From contig CM075760.1 in NCBI GenBank assembly GCA_037974335.1, positions 6,817,432 to 6,881,431 of the forward strand: a DNA stretch of 64,000 nt, given 5' to 3'. The notes under the pieces were generated by a model, which did no database searches, was not told where the DNA came from, and was given only the letters and a program-made list of their open reading frames with translations. This document shows, piece after piece, positions 33,467 to 43,470 of this stretch (positions within the stretch are counted from its first letter, which is position 1; each line of letters opens with the position of its first letter). A program made the position numbers and the translations under genes. The DNA is from Prionace glauca (lineage: Eukaryota > Chordata > Chondrichthyes > Carcharhiniformes > Carcharhinidae).

Positions 33467-34955
33467 AGAACATAAGAACATAAGAAATAGGGGCAGGAGT
33501 AGGCCATCTAGCCCTTCGAGCCTGCCCCACCATTCTATAAGATCATGGCTGATCTGCCTTGGCTCAGTTCCACCTTCCCGCCCTCTCCCCATAACCCTTA
33601 ATCCCTTCTCTTATCAAGAACCCATCAACCTGCTTCTTAAAAATATTTAGCGAGGCAGCCTCCACCACTTCAACGGGCAGAGAATTCCAGAGATTCACCA
33701 CCCTTTGAGTGAAGAAGTTCCTCCTCAACTCTGTTCTAAACCGCCTCCCCCTTATCTTGAGGCTGTGCCCCCTAGTCCTACTGTTTTTTTTGAGCGGGAA
33801 GAGTCTCTCCACCTCTATTCTATCCATCCCATTCATCATCTTATACGTCTCAATGAAATCTCCCCTCATTCTTCTAAACTCTAACGAGTACAAGTCTAGT
33901 TTATTCAGCCTCTCCTCATAGCTCAATCCCCTCAACTCTGGTATCAGCCTAGTAAACCTCCTCTGCACTCCCTCCAGGGCCAAAATATCCTTACGCAGGT
34001 GCAGCGCCCAAAACTGCACACAGTACTCCAGCTGCGGCCTCACCAATGCCCTTTTCAGCTGCAGCAAGACCTCCCTACTTTTATATTCAATCCCCCTCGC
34101 TATGAAGGCCAGCATCCCATTCGCCTTCCTGACCATCTGCTGCACCTGCAAGCTGGGTTTTTGCGACTGATGCACAAGGACCCCGAGGTCCCTCTGCACC
34201 GTCGCCTGCTGCAGTTTTTCGCCACGTAAGTAATAGTCCTTCCTACCATTCCTCCTACCAAAGTGGACCATCTCACACTTGCCAACATTAAATTCCATTT
34301 GCCATTTCCTGGCCCATTCGCCCAGCCTATCTCGATCCTTCTGCAGACTCTCCACACCCTCCTCACAATTTGCCTTTCCCCCAATCTTGGTGTCATCAGC
34401 AAATTTCGACACCCTGCACTCGGTTCCCTCCTCCAGATCATCTATATAAATGGTAAATAGCTGAGGCCCCAGCACCGACCCCTGGGGCACCCCACTCGTC
34501 ACCAACCACCAATCCGAATAGCACCCATTGACCCCCACTCTCTGCCTCCTATTTGACAACCAATCCTCTGTCCACGCTAACACCCTACCCCCAACTCCAT
34601 GTCCCCTGACCTTCTGCAATAACCTCTTGTGAGGTGCCTTGTCAAACGCCTTCTGAAAATCCAGAAAGACCACATCCACCGGCTCTCCTCTATCCACTGC
34701 CCTAGATACATCCTCATAGAACTCCAGTAAATTTGTCAGACACGACTTCCCTTTAATGAAACCGTGTTGCGTCCGCCCTATCAAGCAATTCCCCTCAAGA
34801 TGCCTCGCTATTTCCTCCTTAATGACGGATTCTAACATTTTACCTACCACAGACGTTAAACTAACCGGCCTATAATTCCCCGCCTTTTGCCTGGCACCCT
34901 TCTTAAACAACGGCGTAACATTAGCCGTTTTCCAATCTTCCGGCATTTCCCCGGA
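33467..34955 (-). mobile_element. LINE subfamily A, 1.5 kb, reverse transcriptase open
   Basis: From [16 protein letters not shown] through [39 protein letters not shown] and [12 protein letters not shown] to the normal C-terminus ERAGRWN, all in one frame ending at 33564. AGTT on both sides (33463-33466 and 34956-34959) is a 4-bp target-site duplication. The catalytic residues are present. Only 5' truncation makes it non-autonomous. Confidence 0.93.
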
Positions 34956-35004
34956 AGTTGATGCTGGGTTTCGTCTTTTCATCTTTGTATCTGCCTGTGT
35001 CGAC

Positions 35005-35403
35005 AGGAGGCTCCCCAGAAGGCTGAGGGGGGACATGGTTGAGGTGTATAAGATTATGAGGGGTATGGACAGGGTGGATAGGAAGCAGCTGTATCCCTTA
35101 TTTGAAGGGTCAATAATGAGGTGGCATCATTTTAAGGTGAGGGACAGGAGGTTTTGGGGGATTTGAAGAAAAATGTTTTCACCCAGAGGGTGGTGGGAGT
35201 CTGGAATTCACTGTCTGGGTGGGTAGTAGAGGCAGGAAACCTCACAACCTTTAAAAAGCACATGGATGAGCATTGGAATGTTTTGACAGTTCAAACACCA
35301 TCAGCCAAGTGCTGGAAAGTGGATTAATGCAAATTTAGTATAGTTTTGTCAGTGCAGACTTGATGGGCTGAAAGGCCCTTTCTGTACTGTATGACTTTAT
35401 GAC
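35005..35403 (+). mobile_element. CR1-like LINE 3' fragment abutting a zinc finger stop
   Basis: Plus-strand C-terminal codons (NVFTQRVVGVWNSL, EAGNLTTFKKHMDEHW) and tail GTGCAGACTTGATGGGCTGA. Its last bases, CTTTATGACTT, meet the zinc finger frame so closely that they provide that frame's stop codon. Confidence 0.75.
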
Positions 35404-35978
35404 TTGTGAACTCGCTGGTGTTTCTGCAGTCGGGATGAGTGAGTGAATCCCGTCCCACAAACGGTGCAGGTGAATGGTCTCTCCCCAGTGTGAACTCGCT
35501 GGTGTGTCCGCAGGGCAGATGATGATCTGAATCTCTTTGTGCAGTGAGAGCAGCTGAACGGTCTCTCCTCAGTGTGAATGCGCTGGTGGGACATCATTAG
35601 CTGAGAGCTTTTGAAATCCCTCCCACAGTCAGAGCATTTAAAGGGTCTCTCCTGGGTGTGAATGACATTGTGCCTCAGCAAGTAGGGCAACTGACTGAAA
35701 TCTTTCCCACACACAGAACAAGTGAACGGCCTCTCCCCAGTGTGAACTAACTGGTGTCTCCGCAGACCTGATGCCACACTGAATCCTTTCCACACACAGA
35801 GCAAGTGAACGGCCTCTCCCCAGTGTGAACTCGCTGATGGCTCTGCAAATCAATTAACTGAGTGAATCCCTTCCCACACACAGAGCAGATGAAAGGTCTC
35901 TCCCCAGTGTGAAATCGGTTGTGTCTCTGCAGACTGGATAATCGAGTGAATCCTTTCCCACACTCAGAGCAAGTGAAT
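35397..35978 (-). pseudogene. zinc finger gene, 3' half (after LINE insertion)
   Basis: It resumes at [15 protein letters not shown], directly after the LINE at 35979. Seven fingers follow. The third of them changes frame because one G is missing in the CGKG codons near 35793; the last four fingers are then open to HQRVHKS and a stop at 35397. That stop, and the extra Ser, come from the adjoining LINE tail rather than the ancestral HK-stop. Together with 37866-38048 this was a nine-finger gene. Confidence 0.85.
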
Positions 35979-37865
35979 AAGAACATAAGAACATAAGAAA
36001 TAGGAGCAGGAGTAGGCCATCTGGCCCTTCGAGCCTGCCCCGCCATTCAATAAGATCATGGCTGATCTGTCGTGACTCAGCTCCACCTTCCCGCCCTCTC
36101 CCCATAACCCTTAATCCCTTCTCTTATCAAAAACCCATCAACCCGTTTCTTAAAAATATTTAGCGAGGCAGCCTCCACCACATCAACGGGCAGAGAATTC
36201 CAGAGATTCACCACCCTTTGAGTGAAGAAGTTCCTCCTCAACTCTGTTCTAAACCGCCCCCCCCTTTATCTTGAGGCTGTGCCCCCTAGTCCTACTGTCT
36301 TTTTTGAGCGGGAACAGTCTCTCCACCTCTATCCTATCCATCCCATTCATCATCTTATACGTCTCAATGAGATCTCCCCTCATTCTTCTAAACTCTAACG
36401 AGTACAAGCCTAGTTTGTTCAGCCTCTCCTCATAGCTCAATCCCCTCAACTCCGGTATCAGCCGAGTAAACCTCCTCTGCACTCCCTCCAGGGCCAAAAC
36501 ATCCTTGCGCAGATGCGGCGCCCAAAACTGCACACAGTACTCCAGCTGCGGCCTCACCAATGCCCTATACAGCTGCAGCAAGACCTCCCTACTTTTATAT
36601 TCAATCCCCTTCGCTATGAAGGCCAGCATCCCATTCGCCTTCCTGACCACCTGCTGCACCTGCAAGCTGGGTTTTTGCGACTCATGCACAAGGACCCCGA
36701 GGTCCCTCTGCACCGTCGCCTGCTGCAGTTTTTCGCCCCGTAAGTAATAGTCCTTCCTACCATTCCTCCTACCAAAGTGGACCACCTCACACTTGCCAAC
36801 ATTAAATTCCATTTGCCATTTCCTGGCCCATTCGCCCAGCCTATCTAGATCCTTCTGCAGACTCTCCACACCCTCCGCACAATTTGCCTTTCCCCCAATC
36901 TTGGTGTCATCAGCAAATTTCGACACCCTGCACTCGGTTCCCTCCTCCAGATCATCTATATAAATGGTAAATAGCTGAGGCCCCAGCACCGACCCCTGGG
37001 GCACCCCACTAGTCACCAACCGCCAATCCGAGTAGCATCCATTGACCCCCACTCTCTGCCTCCTATTTGACAACCAATCCTCTATCCACGTTAACACCCT
37101 ACCCCCAACTCCATGTCCCCTGACCTTCTGCAATAACCTCTTGTGAGGTACCTTGTCAAACGCCTTCTGAAAATCCAGAAAGACCACATCCACCGGCTCT
37201 CCTCCATCCACTGCCCTAGACACATCCTCATAGAACTCCAGTAAATTTGTCAGACACGACTTCCCTTTAATGAAACCGTGTTGCGTCCGCCCTATCAAGC
37301 AATTCCCCTCAAGATGCCTCGCTATTTCCTCCTTAATGACGGTTTCTAACATTTTACCTACCACAGACGTTAAACTAACCGGCCTATAATTCCCCGCCTT
37401 TTGCCTGGCACCCTTCTTAAACAACGGCGTAACATTAGCCGTTTTCCAATCTTCCGGCACTTCCCCGGAATCCAGCGACGTCTGGAAAATAACCACCAAG
37501 GCATCCACTATCACCTCCACCATTTCTTTCAGAACCCTCGGATGCATTCCATCCGGTCCTGGGGACTTGTCCACAATCAGCCCCTCCAGTCTGTCGAGCA
37601 CCACCTCTCTAGTAACAGTAATGTCATTAAGACCCTCCATTCCTACCACCTTTCCATCGCTAACACCCGGCAAATTATTCACGTCCTCCTCCGTGAAGAC
37701 AGAAACAAAGAAGTTATTCAAGACCTTAGCCATATCCCTATCCCCTACCACTAGCTCCCCTTTCTCATCCTCTAAAGGACCAACGTTTACCCTAGCCAGC
37801 CTCTTCCTTTTTATATATTTATAAAAACTCTTGCTATCTTTTTTTATATTAAGTGCTAGCCCAAG
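35979..37865 (-). mobile_element. LINE subfamily A inserted in a zinc finger exon
   Basis: 1887 bp in the same orientation as the host gene, flanked by GAAT (35975-35978 and 37866-37869). It begins [18 protein letters not shown] in the endonuclease-RT connector and has the whole reverse transcriptase: [63 protein letters not shown]-run indel near 36255 ends the frame at KIKGGAV. The upstream host frame is continuous with the LINE frame, giving a 600-codon fusion from ATG 38048. Confidence 0.93.
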
Positions 37866-38048
37866 GAATGGCCTTTCCCCAGTGTGAACTCGCTGGTGTC
37901 TCTGTAAATCAATTATTTGAGTGTATCCCTTCCCACACACAGAGCAGGTGAACGGTCTCTCCCCAGAGTGACTGCGCCGATGAATTTCCAGCTGAGACGG
38001 AAAACTGAATCCTCTCCCACAATCCCCACATTTCCACGGTTTCTCCAT
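37866..38048 (-). pseudogene. zinc finger gene, 5' part (fused to LINE)
   Basis: ATG 38048 opens MEKPWKC. Two full fingers ([26 protein letters not shown]) are followed by TGERPF, and the frame then enters the LINE without a stop. The last-exon acceptor is at about 38406-38408 (CCTTTGACAG). The promoter is the shared region at 39.8-40.2 kb. The host protein is disrupted, and a finger-RT chimera could be made if the locus is transcribed. Confidence 0.85.
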
Positions 38049-38405
38049 GGTGCGGGTGTTCTTGTGACTCTCCAGGTTAAACAATCAGTTAAATGTCACA
38101 CAGAACACAGGTACAGTCTCTCCTCGCTGTGAATGTTGTGATGTATTTTCAGGCTGTATAACTGGTTAAAGCTCTTTCCACACACAGTGCACTGGAACAC
38201 TCTCACTCGGGTGTGTTTGTTTTGCTGCTTTTCCAGTCACACTGATGCTTAAAATCTTCTGAAGCAGACAGAACAGAGAAACATTTCTCCTTCTAGATTC
38301 AATGGTCAATGATATTGAGGTCCTGATGAATTGAGTGACTCTGTCACATGCTGATGTGATGTTTGATTTGAGATTTCTGTCTGTAAATCCTCACCTTCTG
38401 ATACC
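38049..38405 (-). other. last-exon leader with a relic upstream finger
   Basis: On the minus strand the exon starts GGTATCAGAAGGTGAGG after CAG. It holds the relic finger FQCTVCGKSFNQLYSLKIHH with a stop downstream, then the MEKPW start. It is untranslated in the present gene. Confidence 0.65.
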
Positions 38406-38574
38406 CTGTCAAAGGAATTTACACAAGTCATCAGTGTCAGTACAGAATAGAAATTCAGAACAGACAATTCTAGTTTCTATGTAACATTCTTTCCTCTCTC
38501 ATTCCCCAAAAGCTGTAAATCTCCTTCCACGCTCTCCCTCTATTCTCACTCTGCTGTGTCTAATGTTCACCCTC

Positions 38575-38640
38575 TCAATTCTCCTGAAGGTGCTGATTGA
38601 GGCAGATTGACAGATCCATGCTCACTGCTTCCTGTCCTGG
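38575..38640 (-). promoter_or_regulatory. conserved leader block with a short ORF
   Basis: Minus strand: GGACAGGAAGCAGTGAGCAT opens a short ORF at 38619, MDLSICLNQHLQEN then stop. The block recurs at 40447, 47471, 48816, 54507 and 55638. A CAG precedes GAAGCAGTG in each copy, so it may be an alternative leader exon. Confidence 0.55.
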
Positions 38641-38947
38641 ACACAGAGCTGAAAATCTCCATGCAGGCTACCAGACAGATGTCTCTCATACGGGATAAAA
38701 GTGTAATATAACAGGACATTATTTGAATAATAGTAGAGCAGGGATTTGAGGAATATTTATACTTAGGTAGGGACAGCATCTGATCTGGAACTCGCTGCCT
38801 ATGAAGATGGTGGAACTGAAAATGTTCAATCATTTCAAAATGAAATTGGGCACGCATTCAAAGAAAATAAAACTTGCATTGTTGGCAAAGAAATAGAATA
38901 GGACTGATTGGTTCATTCTGTAGAGAATCAATCTGCAGTCCATAACA

Positions 38948-39070
38948 TGATGTGGAGATGTCTGCATTGGACTGGGGTAGGCGCAGTAAGAATTCTCACA
39001 TCAGGTGAACATCTCTGCTACCAAATAAACCTGTTGGACTTTAACCTGGTATTGTGAGACTTCTTACTGT
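38948..39070. mobile_element. Penelope-like 3'-end foldback
   Basis: GATGTGGAGATGTCTGCATT (antisense end) runs straight into AACCTGTTGGACTTTAACCT (sense end), so two 3' ends face each other. The same ends occur at 48.4-48.8 kb and 50.0-50.5 kb, where GIY-YIG codons identify the family. Confidence 0.6.
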
Positions 39071-39084
39071 CTGTCAGACATACA

Positions 39085-39260
39085 GGTTAGGTTGATTGCC
39101 CATGCTCAATTGCCACTTAGTGTCTCAGGATGTGTGGATTGGGGGGATTAGCAGGGTAATTCTGTCGTAAATCCGGGAGAGGGCCTGGGAAGAATGCTCT
39201 GTTGGAGAGTCAGCGCAGACTTGATGGGCCAAAAGGCCTCCTTCTGCACTGTAGGGATTC
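39085..39260 (+). mobile_element. SINE 3' part
   Basis: GTTAGGTTGATTGCCCATGC, AATTGCCACTTAGTGTCTCA and GACTTGATGGGCCAAAAGGC, then CTGCACTGTAGGGATTCTGT: the body and tail of the tRNA-headed SINE, head missing. Confidence 0.65.
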
Positions 39261-39825
39261 TGTGACTCAAGTTACCCAATAGACTCCTTCTGTGCTGCAA
39301 TGATTTTATGACTGAATGTATATAATGTAGCTACAGTAATATATTACAAAGTTAGAAATAATAAGAAATGGAAAGGGGGAAGAAAAGAAAGTGTTTTACT
39401 CACAGATGTTGGCCTCTTTTAGGTGAAATAAATCTACATTCCCTGACCGTAAATGTCGGCCTCTTTTAAGGTCAAACAAATAAACAAACTCAAATTACAT
39501 TGGGACAAAGTAAAAGGGGCCAAAAAAAGGGAACAAGCAGAACAAAATCAAAGTGCAAAGGAGACTTAAAAACATCAAATTATAATGTGATTATGAGGGA
39601 CAATAATGCACCCCAGCCCCTGCGGTGCCCAAAGAGCGCGAAGGCTTCAACTGCGCCTGTGGACACCGCATGCTCCCTCTCCAGGGACACCTGGCCGCGA
39701 ACGTAGTCGCGGTAGAGGGGCAGACAGTCAGAATGGACGGCCCCCTCCATCGCCCACCGTAAATATTGGAGACAGGAGCAAGTTTTCGGTTTTCTGATAC
39801 TCAATCTTCATTCACACAAAGCTCG
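39261..39825 (-). other. first intron/exon flank of the LINE-split gene
   Basis: Around 39370-39420 the minus strand reads CATCTGTGAGTAAAACAC, a plausible donor (TCT|GTGAGT), then TTTCTTTTCTTCCCCCTTTC. The same pair of words is at 55377-55425. The rest is intronic or CpG-rich shoulder DNA. Confidence 0.5.
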
Positions 39826-40200
39826 CGCTCCGATTGGCTGGAGGACTAGCATTCTTCCGGTCCTCCAGCTCCTTCCATTGGTCAACATCTCAGCATGAAG
39901 GTCAGAGACGGAAGGCACAGTCCCGCACATGCGCAGCTTCCTCTTCTCCTTGGACATGCGCAGTCCCTGGTCTTAGATGGGGGGGAGGCCACCAAGCGGC
40001 TTCTCGCTCTGGGCGGAGCCGCCAGCCGCGAGGCTGGAAACCTTGGCTCGAAGAGGGGGAGGGGATCAACGGGTGGGGGCGGGGCTCCCGGATCCGCACC
40101 GGGCCTGCGCACTGGAAACTTGTGACGTCACTGCGGAGCCGAATAATTTCTATTGGCTGATTCAGGTAGGGCTCCATTGTGACGCCACAATGCAGAAGTT
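39826..40200. promoter_or_regulatory. bidirectional CpG-rich promoter
   Basis: It lies between the minus-strand gene at 38 kb and the plus-strand gene at 41 kb. It has CTCCGATTGGCTGGAGGAC (inverted CCAAT module) at about 39828, two ACATGCGCAG NRF1-like sites near 39926 and 39952, a full CRE (TGACGTCA) at 40123-40130, a GGGGCGGGGC box near 40078, and an ATTGGCTGA. It is dense in CpG. Confidence 0.75.
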
Positions 40201-40350
40201 GTCCAATGAGCTTCAGGCTGAAACTTCCTCCTCTGTGCAACATCTGGGAGGAAATCAATGTCTCCCCCTTTCCATTTCTTTCCTCATTCTGGGGGAAATT
40301 GGGGACTTGCAGCAACTGGAGGATAGGGAAGTGAGTGCAGTCGGTTTCTT
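40201..40350 (+). other. probable first exon of the 11-finger gene
   Basis: CCCCCTTTCCATTTCTTTCC and GGGGACTTGCAGCAACTGG recur in the first-exon block at 55229-55370. A possible donor GGGAA|GTGAGT lies at 40330/40331. No coding is evident. Confidence 0.5.
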
Positions 40351-40424
40351 CCACACATTATTTGTCCACTAATGTAGACATATGTCTGTCTGGCAGCTTG
40401 CATGCAAACTTTCAGCTCTCTGAG

Positions 40425-40506
40425 TCCAGGACAGGAAGCAGTGAGCATGGATCTGTCAATCAACCTCAAACAGCACCTTCAGGAGAATTGGGAGGGTGAA
40501 TATTAG
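40425..40506 (+). promoter_or_regulatory. conserved leader block with a short ORF
   Basis: AGTCCAGGACAG then GAAGCAGTGAGCATGG opens MDLSINLKQHLQENWEGEY at 40447-40506, ending TAG. It is the longest intact form with 47412-47471. It could be a regulatory uORF if the block is exonic. Confidence 0.55.
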
Positions 40507-40673
40507 ATACAGCAGAGTGAGAATGGAGGGAGAGTGTGTGGAATGGGGATTCACAGCTTTAGGGGAATGAGAGAGGACAGAATGTTCCATAGAAACTAGA
40601 ATTGTCTGTTCTGAATTTCTACCCTGTACTGACATTGATGATATTTGTATATTCCTTTTGCAGAATATCAGAA

Positions 40674-40990
40674 AGTGAAGATTTAAAGAAGAATATCAAA
40701 CCAAACTTGACTTCAAGATCTAACACAGTCACTCAATTAATTGGGACTTGAATATTTGAATCTAGAATGGAAATGTGTTTCTCTGCTTTGTCTGCTTCAG
40801 GAGATTTTAAATAGTGTGACTGGAAAAGCACCGAGACACACACATACTGAAACATGCATACACCTGAGTGACTGTGGAAAGAACTGTAGCAGTTAGACAT
40901 GCTGAAAATACATTGCAGCAGAGAGATCATATCCATGTAATGTGACTGAACTGATTGTCAAACCTGGACAGTCACAAGTACACCTACACT
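40674..40990 (+). other. last-exon leader
   Basis: The acceptor ATTCCTTTTGCAG ends at 40673. The leader has ATCAAACCAAACTTG and the relic upstream finger, with stops before the start codon. Confidence 0.65.
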
Positions 40991-41917
40991 ATGGAAAAAC
41001 TGTGGAAATGTGAGGACTGTGGGAAAGGATTCAGGTACCCATCTGCACTGGAAACTCATCGACGCAGTCACACTGGAGAGAGACCATTCACCTGCTGTGT
41101 ATGTGGGAAGAGATTTACTCAGTTATCCCATTTACAAACACATCAGGGAGTTCACACTGGAGAGAGGCCATTCACCTGCTCTGTGTGTGGGAAAGGATTC
41201 AGTCAGTTATCCAACCTGCTGAAACACAAAGTTAGTCACACTAATGAGAGACCCTTTAAATGCTCTGACTGTGGGAGTGGTTTCAAATGCTCTGGAGATC
41301 TGGTGTCCCACCAGCACATTCACACTGAGGAGAGACCATTCAGCTGCTCTCACTGCACAAAGTCATTTAGAACATCATATAACCTGCGAGTACACCAACA
41401 AATTCATACTGGGGAGAAGCCATTCACCTGCTCTGTGTGTGAGAAAGGATTCTCCCGGTTAAACAATCTGCTGACCCACCAGCGCATTCACACCGGGGAG
41501 AGGCCATTCACCTGCTCTGACTGTGGGAAAGAATTCACTCGATTGAACAATCTGTTGACGCACCTACGGGTTCACACCAGAGAGAAACCATACACCTGCT
41601 CTATGTGTGGGAAGGGATTCACTCAGTTGCCCAACCTATTGAGCCACAAGGTCACTCATACCCAGGAAAGACCCTTTAAATGCTCTGACTGTGGGAGTGG
41701 CTTCAAAAGCTCTCGGGAACTGATGGTCCACCAACCCATTCACACTGACGAGAGACCGTTTCCCTGCTCTCTCTGCTCAAAGAGGTTTAGGAGATCATCC
41801 ACACAGCAAAGACACCAGCGAGTTCACACCGGGGAGAGACCGTTCACCTGCTCTGTGTGTGCGAAGAGATTCAATCGGTCATCCAACCTGCAGAGACACC
41901 AGCGAGTTCACAAGTGA
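40991..41917 (+). CDS. C2H2 zinc finger protein, 11 fingers
   Basis: ATG 40991 opens MEKLWKC; an in-frame TTG 36 bases upstream is not preferred. The 308-residue protein has eleven intact fingers and ends RVHK then stop. Fingers 4 and 9 are [11 protein letters not shown] with linkers TNERPF and TQERPF. Fingers 5 and 10 are CSHCTKSFR and CSLCSKRFR types. A unit of about five fingers thus appears twice, a sign of internal duplication. The same finger types occur in the LINE-split gene next door and in the pseudogene at 56.1-56.7 kb, so the three are close paralogs. It shares a divergent CpG promoter at 39.8-40.2 kb. Nuclear DNA binding is inferred. Confidence 0.93.
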   Translation: MEKLWKCEDCGKGFRYPSALETHRRSHTGERPFTCCVCGKRFTQLSHLQTHQGVHTGERPFTCSVCGKGFSQLSNLLKHKVSHTNERPFKCSDCGSGFKCSGDLVSHQHIHTEERPFSCSHCTKSFRTSYNLRVHQQIHTGEKPFTCSVCEKGFSRLNNLLTHQRIHTGERPFTCSDCGKEFTRLNNLLTHLRVHTREKPYTCSMCGKGFTQLPNLLSHKVTHTQERPFKCSDCGSGFKSSRELMVHQPIHTDERPFPCSLCSKRFRRSSTQQRHQRVHTGERPFTCSVCAKRFNRSSNLQRHQRVHK

Positions 41918-42140
41918 TTCCAGGTGTTGGATTCTGCTGTTGGTGAAGTGAGAGGGTCAGAGTGTTTCTTTCTGCTGGTCTGGCCAGTCTCACAACTTTG
42001 CTTCCAGTGGGCTGATGCTCTTTGAGTCCGGGAGAGTACATTTCTACTGAAATGACCCACAAAAGCTGATGAAGGACATTTATTTTATCCTGGATGATAA
42101 ATAGTACTTTTCCAACCACTACAGGTAGATCTGAAATAAA
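41918..42140 (+). other. 3' UTR with a likely polyadenylation signal
   Basis: Shared with 56735-56985, including GTAGATCTGAAATAAACACA. AATAAA at 42135-42140 lies about 220 bases after the stop, and the paralog has one at 56980-56985. This is the best polyadenylation candidate for this group. Confidence 0.5.
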
Positions 42141-42240
42141 CACAGAATGAACTGGAAAAAAGCAACAGTTTTGGCAGCATCTGCGGAGAGATAAACAGAA
42201 TTAGTGTTTAACTCTACTTCACAACTAAAGCAAGGGAGAA
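42141..42240. repeat. short interspersed repeat
   Basis: AATGAACTGGAAAAAAGCAA, then GGCAGCATCTGCGGAGAGAT resembles the repeats at 5862-5955, 56986-57060 and 62400-62595. Confidence 0.5.
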
Positions 42241-43239
42241 ATGTGATGGATTTGATGCTGCTGAGAAAGGGGAGAGGGTCATATAGATGGACAAGGAATG
42301 ACTACAACAATGATTTTTGACTTCCATGATGACAGTATTAGTTTGTGAAAGCAATGGTGACTGTGAATTAAGCATGCTGGGATTTTCGGTCAATTTATAA
42401 TTAAAAACAGATGAAGGCTGCAGAGTTACTGTGAGTGATGACCTGGTCTGGGAACTGTGAGCTGAAGCTTCCTGTGTTGCCCAAATATGGGAATTTGTTT
42501 ACTTTGAGGTATTCATGATGGCCCTGAGTTTTATGGAGGTGATGTGAGCTACATGCCATCTGAACCAAACAGAGTGGAATCATTTACAAGTAATTTCATT
42601 GGCTGCGTATGTCATCAGTTTCCAGTTACAGCATTGGCTGGGTGCCAGATTATTGTCTGGTAAGTTGAAACATTTTGTAGATAAAAGATATGTGCAGTGC
42701 TTTGTCAGCAGTGATAACTCTAGAGATCAACCATGACAAAAAGAACACTGGCCCTAAAGAACACCATCAGATACCAAAAGGACAGATTTTACATCGAGAA
42801 CAGACTTCATTCTAACTGGGTAGTGTCTATTTTCAGTTAAATAATTAGAGTTAATGTTCAATGAGAGTGAAAGTGATGAGAGTGAAAGTGTTGCAACCGT
42901 TTTAAGTTTGAATTGGTATTGAAAGTGTTCAATAAAGGAAGATTGTTAAGAGAATTAAGAGTTCTTGTTGTCACATTAAACTGGAATGCTTGAAAGAGTT
43001 TGAATTAGTCACCGAATAATCGTCAGGTAAAACACAAGGAAAAGTCAGGGATTGGTCAGAGTATGGGTGAGATCAAATAGCAAAAATGCCAACAGGGCAA
43101 AGGGAGAGGTAGTGGTTGTACAAAAGAAACAAATGATCTGGTTAAATGTTAATGACAGAATAAAGGACAGCTCTGTTTGGAAGCCAAAAAAACATGAAAA
43201 CAAAATGCAGACTAGCACTCAGCAAAAAAAAACAAGTCA
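42241..43239. other. anonymous intergenic DNA
   Basis: About 1 kb with no recognised gene. The 70-codon frame at 43052-43264 has no motif. Confidence 0.4.
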
Positions 43240-43470
43240 AAATTGGAGAGAGTTCAGGATGTGAAGTTGTTGAACTCAGTGTTGAGTCCAGAAGGCTGTA
43301 AATTGCCTCCAGGGAAGATGAGGGGCTGTTTGTCCAGCTTGTGTTGGGCTTCTCTGGAACATTGCAGCAGGCCGAGGACAGAAATGTGAACGTGAGAGCA
43401 AGGTGGGGAATTCTAATGGCAAGCGGAAGGTCAGGATCATGCTTGCGGACTGAGGGTGTTCCACAAAGAG
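43240..43470. repeat. interspersed repeat, class unknown
   Basis: TTGAACTCAGTGTTGAGTCC, AGAAGGCTGTAAATTGCC and GCTTCTCTGGAACATTGCAG look like a repeat widespread in cartilaginous fishes (from memory). The minus strand has a short open frame that may be a relic of its coding part. Confidence 0.4.

Noticed and set aside
39834-40372. Several open frames of 76-150 codons on both strands
   Set aside because: They are in the bidirectional CpG promoter, where stop codons are rare. No conserved protein and no match with the sister promoter frames.
40955-40990. N-terminal extension [12 protein letters not shown] of the 11-finger protein
   Set aside because: The first codon is TTG, not ATG, and the extension lies in the leader that is untranslated in sister genes. 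ATG 40991 fits the family start.
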